Part shown: piece after piece, positions 24,269 through 30,015 of the stretch
Position numbering within the stretch: position 1 is the stretch's first letter
Layout: every line of letters starts with the position of its first letter
NCBI GenBank assembly: GCA_015234045.1
Contig: JADFWU010000038.1
Span: 1-30,015 of the forward strand
Direction of reading: 5' to 3'
Length of the DNA: 30,015 nucleotides
From: Magnetococcales bacterium
Lineage (GTDB): Bacteria; Pseudomonadota; Magnetococcia; Magnetococcales; JADFWU01
The notes under the pieces: model-generated
The model's input: only the letters and a program-made list of their open reading frames with translations
The model's database searches: none
What the model was told of the DNA's origin: nothing
Translations under genes and position numbers: made by a program

Positions 24269-24388
24269 CTAAAAAACCTTCTTGATGATTTTCCAAATCA
24301 AAAATGCCAATAAAATAGCGATGATGATCTGAACAAACTGTGGAAAATCAGTCACCCATCCGACAAAGTCATCCCAAATGTCACCCAT
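24269..24388 (-). CDS. 39-residue single-span membrane peptide
   Basis: From the ATG at 24388 (AAAGGGG about 10 nt upstream), the product is M-G-D-I-W-D-D-F-V-G-W, then a hydrophobic helix (about residues 19-35), then K-K-V-F. It has an acidic, Trp-rich amphipathic N-terminus and a basic C-terminal end. The longer frame to 24508 lacks a better start. The layout is like that of small regulatory membrane proteins or type-I-toxin-like peptides, but no family is recognised. It sits alone in a 0.9-kb otherwise empty region between the kinase and ankyrin genes. Confidence 0.45.
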   Translation of the reverse strand: MGDIWDDFVGWVTDFPQFVQIIIAILLAFLIWKIIKKVF

Positions 24389-24788
24389 CTTTTTTTCCCC
24401 TTTAATAATAATGAATAAGTCTGGTCCCCTTTTGTAACAAAATCCGCTCACCAAGGGTACAGAAATCGTAATAATCTGGATAGCTCTTTTCAAGCGGAAT
24501 CCAATCATTAATAGATATTTAGAATTTATGTTATTAATGGTGATAAATGGCTTTATGTCGTTTTAAATCAATTTATTAACAGATATAAAGCTGATTTGTA
24601 GATGAATCATGAAATCTGGAATTTACAAATGATGGAGGATTTTATAGGCGCTTAGATTCTTGACGATTTGAAGAAAAATGATGCAGCCGCGCGGTTGTCC
24701 GTTGCAAAGTACGATGATTTAATAGAGATTCATAGATATTTGTTTTTGTGAGAATCGACTAACAATTAGACAAGAGGGTTGAAAACCG
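24389..24788. other. AT-rich intergenic stretch before the ankyrin gene
   Basis: About 400 bp. It should hold promoters for the small peptide (minus) and the ankyrin gene (plus), but no clear -35/-10 pair was seen. An AGAGGG lies about 10 nt before the ankyrin ATG. Nothing else could be supported. Confidence 0.3.
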
Positions 24789-26174
24789 ATGGCCGAAGCG
24801 AAATTGACTAAAGCAGAAAAGAAAGCTGAAAAGGCACGGATCAAAGCTGAAAAGAAAAAAGAAGCAGAGAAAGCTGCCAGCAAGAAAATGGCTGCACCTT
24901 TGCACGATGCTGTTGAAAATAATGACTTGGCCATGGTGCAGAAACTGCTCAAGGGCAAGAAAATTAAAGCCAACATGCTTGATGCTGAACAGAAATCAGC
25001 GCTTCAAAGTGCTTGCAAACGCGGCAATGTTGAGATCGTTAAGGCACTGATGAAAGCTGGTGCGCGTTGCGATATGCCCGACAGCAAAGGCCGCACGCCT
25101 CTCCAGGAAGCCGCCAAACTGGGTCACTACGAAGTCGTTCGCCTATTGATCAAAAAAGGCGCGAATGCCGCCAATGTTGACACCAAAGATACCACCCCGC
25201 TCCACTATGCCAGCAAAAAAGGTCATATCGAATTGGCCAAAATGCTGATGAAAAATGGTGCGGACAAGCAAGTCAACCATCAGAACTACAAAGGCTATAC
25301 ACCACTCACCGATGCTGCCCGCAAAGGTAAGACCGCATCCGTAGAGATGTTGTTGGCCGCTGGTGCTGATCCCAACGTGCGTGACGTTCATGGCAACCGT
25401 CCTGCCGTTCTCTGCCAGGCTTTTGGTTTTCCAGAGCTTGCTGAGATGCTTGGTGGCCTGAATGACGAAGAGATGGCTGAAGCACACAAAATCGCCCGTC
25501 TTGAGTTGGCCAAAGAGTCCGCTAAAGATATGGCACGTGGTGCCGCTGAATCTGAAGGTCGCCTGCCAGTTAAAGCCGAAATGAAAGGCGCAGCCAAAGC
25601 CGCCATTGATGTGTTCTTGGCATCCTTGAATGGTGCTGTTGGTGAAGACGATGTTCAAGCCACTACTCAGAAAGCTGCTGAAGTCTTTTTGGCCAAGTGG
25701 GTTGAAGCTCAACAGGCCGAAGTAGAGCCTGGTGTTGAAGTTGACGAAAAAGAGCAACTCGAGCTTGCTACTCAAGCTGGTATTGAGGCTGCTAAAGAGA
25801 TTCTGGCTAAAGCCGAAGCCGCTCAAGAAGCCGCTGAAGCTGCTCAAAAGGCCGCTGAAAAAGCTGCTGACGAAGCCGCTGCTGAAGAAGCTGCTGCTAA
25901 AAAAGCCGCTGAAGAAGCTGTCGCTGCTGAAGAAGCCGCTGCTGAAGAAGCCGCTGCTGAAGAAGCTGCTGGCAATGCAACGGAGACTGTTGCAGAAGCT
26001 GCTGACGCTGCCGCTGCCGCTGCTGCCGAGGCCGCTACTGCTGCAACTGATGCCGTTGCTGTCGCAGAAGCTGCAAAAGAAGCCACAGAAGCTGCAAAAG
26101 AAGCTGCCGCTGCCGCTGAAAAAGCCACAGCCGCTGCCGCTAAACTCAGAGCCGTTACCGGCGCTGCTGAGTAA
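24789..26174 (+). CDS. Ankyrin-repeat protein with long Ala/Glu-rich helical tail
   Basis: 461 residues. Residues 1-35 are a Lys/Glu/Ala-rich charged helix (K-A-E-K-K-A-E-K-A). Residues about 36-220 hold five to six ankyrin repeats (for example G-R-T-P-L-Q-E-A-A-K-L-G-H-Y-E-V-V-R-L-L and T-T-P-L-H-Y-A-S-K-K-G-H). Residues about 240-340 are helical and acidic. Residues about 340-461 are almost pure Ala/Glu/Lys repeats (A-A-E-E-A-A), likely a long single helix or coiled coil. No signal peptide, so probably cytoplasmic. Ankyrin domains bind proteins; the tail may act as a scaffold or filament. Transcription probably ends at the terminator at 26205. It is an isolated gene without operon partners. 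Confidence 0.85.
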   Translation: MAEAKLTKAEKKAEKARIKAEKKKEAEKAASKKMAAPLHDAVENNDLAMVQKLLKGKKIKANMLDAEQKSALQSACKRGNVEIVKALMKAGARCDMPDSKGRTPLQEAAKLGHYEVVRLLIKKGANAANVDTKDTTPLHYASKKGHIELAKMLMKNGADKQVNHQNYKGYTPLTDAARKGKTASVEMLLAAGADPNVRDVHGNRPAVLCQAFGFPELAEMLGGLNDEEMAEAHKIARLELAKESAKDMARGAAESEGRLPVKAEMKGAAKAAIDVFLASLNGAVGEDDVQATTQKAAEVFLAKWVEAQQAEVEPGVEVDEKEQLELATQAGIEAAKEILAKAEAAQEAAEAAQKAAEKAADEAAAEEAAAKKAAEEAVAAEEAAAEEAAAEEAAGNATETVAEAADAAAAAAAEAATAATDAVAVAEAAKEATEAAKEAAAAAEKATAAAAKLRAVTGAAE

Positions 26175-26204
26175 GCTGTAATACAGTATAAAATGCTATG
26201 AAAG

Positions 26205-26242
26205 AAGCGCCGTTGCGATGGTCTTGCAGCGGCGCTTTTTTT
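26205..26242 (+). terminator. Rho-independent terminator of the ankyrin gene
   Basis: AAGCGCCGTTGC (26205-26216), a 9-nt loop, then GCAGCGGCGCTT (26226-26237) with one G-T wobble, running into a T-run to 26242. It lies 30 bp after the stop codon. Confidence 0.9.
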
Positions 26243-26308
26243 ATGGTGCGGTTGCAGAGTATATGGTGCGTTACTAATTGATCGTCATATGATTGTTTGT
26301 TGGTTGAA

Positions 26309-26471
26309 TATAGTGAATTCGTCTAAAATTTGAACAGTCAGCCGTTCCAGCCCTGGTGATGTTTTTGTTCTGATGATCTGCTTCGCATATCAAAAGCGGC
26401 GCAAAAACATCACCAGGGCTTCCACTCAGGTTGTGATTCATTGTTAAATTTTGGATCGAAATAACGCTATC
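26309..26471 (+). mobile_element. MITE-like repeat, copy 2, with extra 3' half
   Basis: Full-length copy of the repeat at 19761. Its internal hairpin is perfect (CCCTGGTGATGTTTTTG against CAAAAACATCACCAGGG). It is followed directly, to about 26523, by a second, diverged copy of only the right-hand part (ATCACCAGGGTTTCCACTCA and onward). Same orientation as the other copies. The extra part carries the probable ribosome site and start codon of the GT-B gene. Confidence 0.75.
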
Positions 26472-26510
26472 ACCAGGGTTTCCACTCAGGTTGGGAGGTA
26501 TTGTCTGATT

Positions 26511-27623
26511 TTGAATCTAAATTACCATACGAATCGGCCAATTCGGCTTTGGTGTGCTGTGTCTGGTCATGGTTTTGGTCATTTTGCTCAGGTTGCACCG
26601 GTTATTGGTCAGTTGCATCAGCGGTGCTCAAATTTACAGCTGCATATCAGCTGTGCGTTGCCGAGGTCTGTTTTGTCGCAACGGTTGAGTTGTGCCTTTT
26701 CGCATACGCAACAGGCGTATGATGTGGGATTGGTTCAGCCTGATCCGATGATTGTTGATCTGGATGCTACGGCTGAGGCGTTGCGGCAGAAACAGGCGAA
26801 TCGAACGCGGGATTTAGAGGCGCTTTGTTCTGATCTGTCGGACTGGAAGCCGGATTTGGTGTTGGCAGATATTCCAGACCTGCCATTGGCAGCGGCGCAG
26901 CGGTTGAAAATTCCAAGTGTGGCGATTGCCAGTTTGACTTGGGTGGATGTGATTCAGGCCTATTTTCCAAATGATGATCCACAGGTGCAAGGTTGGTTGG
27001 ATACCATGCGTGAGTCCTATGCAGCGGTCACCATGGCGTTGCGACCGGAGCCAGTGATTGTTGCGGAGCTGTTTGATAATCCACAACCCATTCCTGCCAT
27101 TGTTGAGCCAGGGCGGAATAAACGGTTGGCTTTGCGTGGTGCTTTGGGGATTGGTGTGGATGATGCGCGTCCTTTGGTTTTGGTCAGTTTGGGCGGTATT
27201 CCTTCTCAGCAATTGCCGCTTGATCAGTTGGCGCGGGAGCGTGGGTATTATTGGATAATGGATCGTCAGAATGAGACGAATCGGGCCAATATTTTTTCTG
27301 CATCCAGTGTGTCAGGGTTCACATTTGCGGACATATCTGCTTCGGTTGATGCGGTTGTTGGTAAGCCGGGTTACAACATGACTGTGGAGTCTGTGGCGCA
27401 TGGTGTGCCGTTTCTTTATGTGTGTCGTGGTACGTTTCCTGATGAAGCGCCGTTGTGTGCCTGGCTTGATCGCTATGGTCGTGGGCTGGAACTGGATACA
27501 GCGCGGTTTTCAAGAGGTGAGTGGGCGGATGGGCTCAATGCATTATTGCACAGGAAACAGCCAGAACCTCCTCCATTGAATGGGGCAGAGGTGGCTGCAC
27601 AAAAGTGCATTGATTTGATATAG
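26511..27623 (+). CDS. GT-B-fold glycosyltransferase
   Basis: 370 residues if translation starts at the TTG at 26511, 12 nt after GGGAGG (26493-26498). No ATG exists near the domain start, and the open frame reaches back to 26451. The N-terminus W-C-A-V-S-G-H-G-F-G-H-F-A-Q matches the SGHGFGH opening of UDP-GlcNAc-transferase-like proteins and the N-terminal part of L-arabinokinase-type proteins. The C-terminal part has V-V-G-K-P-G-Y-N-M-T-V-E-S-V-A-H-G-V-P, the nucleotide-sugar-binding segment of GT-B enzymes. Donor and acceptor are unknown. Both start region and stop codon lie in MITE-like repeats. It may act with the GT2 and sulfotransferase genes nearby, which face it. Confidence 0.78.
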   Translation: MNLNYHTNRPIRLWCAVSGHGFGHFAQVAPVIGQLHQRCSNLQLHISCALPRSVLSQRLSCAFSHTQQAYDVGLVQPDPMIVDLDATAEALRQKQANRTRDLEALCSDLSDWKPDLVLADIPDLPLAAAQRLKIPSVAIASLTWVDVIQAYFPNDDPQVQGWLDTMRESYAAVTMALRPEPVIVAELFDNPQPIPAIVEPGRNKRLALRGALGIGVDDARPLVLVSLGGIPSQQLPLDQLARERGYYWIMDRQNETNRANIFSASSVSGFTFADISASVDAVVGKPGYNMTVESVAHGVPFLYVCRGTFPDEAPLCAWLDRYGRGLELDTARFSRGEWADGLNALLHRKQPEPPPLNGAEVAAQKCIDLI

Positions 27624-27706
27624 TTGTTTCGTCAAAAATTGGACAGTCAACCGTTCCAGCCATGGTTGTGATTCATTGTCTGATTTCGGATCAAAATCAC
27701 GATAAA
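27618..27706 (+). mobile_element. MITE-like repeat, copy 3, internally deleted
   Basis: The left end (ATATAGTTGTTTCGTC) and the right end (TTGTGATTCATTGTCTGATT) are conserved. The whole internal hairpin is missing: the sequence jumps from CCAGCCATGG straight to TTGTGATTC. The TAG of its left end is the stop codon of the GT-B gene. Confidence 0.7.
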
Positions 27707-27711
27707 ATAAT

Positions 27712-28665
27712 TTATTGGTTACGTCGTTCAGGCCAGGAGCGGATGAAGCCTTTTACCTGGCCAAATGTAGCAGCCAGGCGGACGAGATGGTAACGGCGTT
27801 TTTGGTCTGATCCCAGATGGCGGATGACTTGGCCGATGTTGATCAAAATCTTTGGTAGCATGTAGGCCGGTAGCCAGGCAGTTTCGGGCCATGGGGTCAT
27901 GCTCATGGCTGTGGCTGTGCGCTTGTAGGCTTTTTCCATTAGATAGCGGAGTTTAAACCGTTCCAGGTCTACATAGTGGTATTGAATAATATCCGGTAGA
28001 TAGCGCACAGAGACACCTTTTTCCATGCCCAGTACCAACCAACGTAGATCTTCAGCGCCGCCCAGGTCATGACCTTGTGGGCCTAAATGAGTCGGAAAGG
28101 TGCCTAGGGTTTGGGTGACACGTTGGCGCATGACTATGTTGCCGCCGCCGGGTTTGCGGCGGTTGTTTTCCAAGGTGATATCCAGTGGTGTTTGGCCTAG
28201 ATCGAAAATGGGGACCGGCATGGGAAAGATCTGATATTCCGATGTGTCATGTGCCCAATCGGGTTCATTGCCATCCCAGTCTGCGCGAATTTGGCCGCAG
28301 AGTAGATCGATTTCAGGATGTTGTTCGCTGCATTTTTGGACGGTGACTAAATAATCCTCCGGCAAGCGGTGGTCGTCATCAATAAAGGCGACTAGATCAC
28401 TGTCCAACAAGGCTATTCCAGTGTTTAATGCCCATGATTTGCCGAGCCGTGGCTCTTCTACCAGTTGCAGGGTTATCCAATCTGGCACGGAACCGCTTTT
28501 TATTCTGCTCTCAACAGAGGTAACGGTAGTGTCAGTACAGCCGTTGGCCATGACCAGGACGTGCACAGGGGTATGCGCTGGTCTCTTGTTGGCGCAGAGC
28601 GAATCCAGCAGTCTGGAGAGCAGGAAATCGCGATTATGTGTACAGATCAGTATGGCTAGGTGCAT
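27712..28665 (-). CDS. Family 2 glycosyltransferase
   Basis: 317 residues, GT-A fold. I-L-I-C-T-H-N-R-D at the N-terminus, V-M-A-N-G-C-T-D nucleotide-sugar strand, L-G-K-S-W-A-L-N-T-G-I, and the metal/donor motif A-F-I-D-D-D-H-R (Asp 96-98). Also a G-G-A-E-D-L-R-W segment that fits the ED acceptor-base motif of GT2 enzymes. C-terminal basic helices may associate with the membrane. Expected to add a sugar to a surface glycan or lipid. It begins 9 bp after the end of the sulfotransferase gene, so the two are one operon. Confidence 0.9.
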   Translation of the reverse strand: MHLAILICTHNRDFLLSRLLDSLCANKRPAHTPVHVLVMANGCTDTTVTSVESRIKSGSVPDWITLQLVEEPRLGKSWALNTGIALLDSDLVAFIDDDHRLPEDYLVTVQKCSEQHPEIDLLCGQIRADWDGNEPDWAHDTSEYQIFPMPVPIFDLGQTPLDITLENNRRKPGGGNIVMRQRVTQTLGTFPTHLGPQGHDLGGAEDLRWLVLGMEKGVSVRYLPDIIQYHYVDLERFKLRYLMEKAYKRTATAMSMTPWPETAWLPAYMLPKILINIGQVIRHLGSDQKRRYHLVRLAATFGQVKGFIRSWPERRNQ

Positions 28666-28674
28666 GATGCCGGC

Positions 28675-29643
28675 CTATTGTTGATCCTGTGATTGAATGG
28701 GATAACCCAATTTATCCATCAACGGCGCGATCTGTGGCAAAATTTTCTCAATGGCTTCAGGATTTCGGCTTCGCCATTTCTCAAGGGCCGGTGGCCCATT
28801 AACAATACTGGTCTGATGGGATGTCAGATTTGAACAGCGTTGTTCAACAGCGGGATCAAAGGGAATTTCCAGTTTCTCGCAGATCTCAGAGAAGAGCGCA
28901 ACCGGTCTGCTGAATAGATCTTCATAAGCCACTTGAATCCACTGTCGATCCGGTATGACAGCCCGGCCTTCCAGTGCCATACGATTGGCTGTATTCCATT
29001 GGTGAGCACACACCTCTTCAAGAGATGCCTCATTGAACTCTCGCCACGCTGACGGCAGAAAAAAGCACCAATGGTTAAATGTGTGCTCACCATCGGTAAT
29101 GGCTACCCGTTCGGGCAGATCTCCCAGATATTGGCGCAGATCAAAACGCGCACCTTGTCGCCATCCATCCATCAGAGAACTGATGTTACTGCGTCCATCC
29201 CGGTGTACATAGATAAAACGCGCTTTGGGAAACAGGGCGTACAAATAGGGAATCCGCAAGGTGTTGATGCAGGATTTGTCCAAATACCATCCATTGCCAA
29301 GCCTTTGATACCAGTGGGATAAAATGGCATTCCGGTGATCGGCGTTGGCATCCGCGCTGGTTGCGGCTTCCGAGTGCCAACTGTTTCGACCGGGGTGGTG
29401 TAGATGGTGCCAAAGCCGAGTCAGTTCATAGCCCAATGTCTTGAATGTGGGATGACAGGCAATGGTCTCAAAGGTCACTGTTGTACCGGCTCGAGAGCAG
29501 CCGATGACAAAAACAGGATCGTGTGGTGGTTCAATATTGGCTAAGCGCCGGTAATATCCACGGAGCGCAAAGCGGAGCGACTCAATATTTTTTCGCCGAA
29601 TTTCTGAATCAAGAATTTTATGAATATTGAGTACGTTGGGCAT
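28675..29643 (-). CDS. Sulfotransferase
   Basis: 322 residues from the ATG at 29643, which has GGAG about 8 nt upstream; the longer frame starts at a GTG. PAPS-binding loop F-V-I-G-C-S-R-A-G-T-T, and 3'-phosphate motif F-I-Y-V-H-R-D-G-R-S-N-I-S-S. It is of the Sulfotransfer_1/3 kind but clearly different from the one at 17213. It is probably co-transcribed with the GT2 gene, so the acceptor is likely a carbohydrate made by that pathway. No signal peptide; expected to be cytoplasmic or membrane-associated. Confidence 0.87.
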   Translation of the reverse strand: MPNVLNIHKILDSEIRRKNIESLRFALRGYYRRLANIEPPHDPVFVIGCSRAGTTVTFETIACHPTFKTLGYELTRLWHHLHHPGRNSWHSEAATSADANADHRNAILSHWYQRLGNGWYLDKSCINTLRIPYLYALFPKARFIYVHRDGRSNISSLMDGWRQGARFDLRQYLGDLPERVAITDGEHTFNHWCFFLPSAWREFNEASLEEVCAHQWNTANRMALEGRAVIPDRQWIQVAYEDLFSRPVALFSEICEKLEIPFDPAVEQRCSNLTSHQTSIVNGPPALEKWRSRNPEAIEKILPQIAPLMDKLGYPIQSQDQQ

Positions 29644-29718
29644 CGTTAGTCTCCACTGATCCCTTGGGCACCGGAGGGCCAACAGATCCAACTTCACTGA
29701 GGCCCTGAACAGGTGTTC

Positions 29719-30015
29719 TCAGCCTCGGGCCAGGATATGACTTTTACCACACTCTGGACATTGCCAAGTACGTCCATTGCATCGAACAAGGGTTAAATTG
29801 TCATTCATGCATTCGTGACAAAAAGCAAACCCACAAGGGCAGTGCCAAGTAAACCCGGTATCTGCACCGCATTTCTGATCCGGAGTGGCTTTTGGTCCTT
29901 GTGGGCGCGTGGCCGTGGGCGATGTTGGGCCATCAGTTTCCTTGGATAAGGGTTGGGCCACTGGCGCGCGCTTATGGGCCAGCGCTCGACTGTATAGCTC
30001 ACGAATTTCTGGATA
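29719..30015 (-). CDS. C-terminal part of a Cys-rich zinc-ribbon protein (runs off the window)
   Basis: The frame stays open to the window end, adding Y-P-E-I-R-E-L-Y-S-R-A-L-A-H-K-R-A-P before the GTG at 29961, so this is likely the 3' end of a larger gene and not an 80-residue protein. The tail has a treble-clef-like set of cysteines (W-H-C-P-C-G-F-A-F-C-H-E-C and W-Q-C-P-E-C-G-K), probably binding one or two zinc ions. A Pro/Thr-rich linker precedes it. Function not known. It is upstream of the sulfotransferase on the same strand, with 75 bp between. Confidence 0.6.
   Translation of the reverse strand, partial: YPEIRELYSRALAHKRAPVAQPLSKETDGPTSPTATRPQGPKATPDQKCGADTGFTWHCPCGFAFCHECMNDNLTLVRCNGRTWQCPECGKSHILARG

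Noticed and set aside
25143-26181. Long antisense frame (25143-25847), Ala-rich antisense frame (25844-26128) and Leu/Lys/Pro-rich frame (25732-26181)
   Set aside because: All are shadows of the ankyrin gene and its low-complexity tail; no start signals of their own.

Overview
The window looks like chromosomal DNA of a Gram-negative bacterium, probably a proteobacterium with a complex lifestyle. Evidence is an E. coli-like MsrA, a methyl-accepting chemoreceptor, a large hybrid histidine kinase, secreted proteins with Sec or Tat-type signals, a PEP-CTERM-like protein-sorting tail, and sulfotransferases next to glycan genes. No rRNA, tRNA or CRISPR array was seen, so the taxon cannot be fixed; members of Magnetococcales or related multicellular or magnetotactic lineages are a guess only.

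Layout. 1-6.9 kb: housekeeping and envelope genes (DUF411 protein, two unknown envelope proteins, a secreted HExxH metalloprotease with a PEP-CTERM-like tail, a small STAS protein, a TrmH/SpoU-type RNA methyltransferase, a B12-binding radical SAM protein, MsrA). 7.1-9.7 kb: a chemoreceptor with a c-type haem motif, then the N-terminally truncated remnant of an Rpn/DUF4351 nuclease-type gene. 9.8-17.0 kb: the most interesting part. A membrane-anchored FGE-sulfatase/C-type-lectin-fold protein (+) faces a three-gene minus-strand operon: a degenerate CHAT-like protein, a MoxR AAA+ ATPase, and a large vWA-like/transmembrane/FGE protein. The 3' ends of the two convergent FGE genes are copies of one 137-bp segment. 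It is identical at both flanks (27 and 50 nt), but its 60-nt core differs at 13 sites, 12 of them at codon positions 1 and 2. That is the signature of variable regions of a diversity-generating retroelement (DGR). Each is followed, about 20 nt later, by a short GC-rich hairpin with a GNA triloop and a T-run. No reverse transcriptase or template repeat was recognised in the window, so the retroelement would have to act in trans. The cluster fits the MoxR/vWA ternary conflict systems in which a diversified lectin-fold domain is thought to act as an antigen sensor.

17.2-19.6 kb: a sulfotransferase and an O-antigen-polymerase-like membrane protein, then a short Tat-signal ORF. 19.8-23.9 kb: an RluA-type pseudouridine synthase downstream of a hybrid histidine kinase. 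24.2-26.2 kb: a 39-residue membrane peptide and an ankyrin-repeat protein with a long Ala/Glu-rich tail. 26.3-30.0 kb: a GT-B glycosyltransferase, a GT2 glycosyltransferase, a second sulfotransferase and the C-terminal end of a cysteine-rich protein.

A non-coding MITE-like repeat (about 165 bp, imperfect terminal inverted repeats, internal 17-bp hairpin) occurs three times (about 19761, 26309 and 27618). It supplies the stop codon of the pseudouridine synthase and both the likely start and the stop of the GT-B gene. Several listed starts differ from the longest open frame because that frame begins at a TTG or GTG while an internal ATG has better family or Shine-Dalgarno support.
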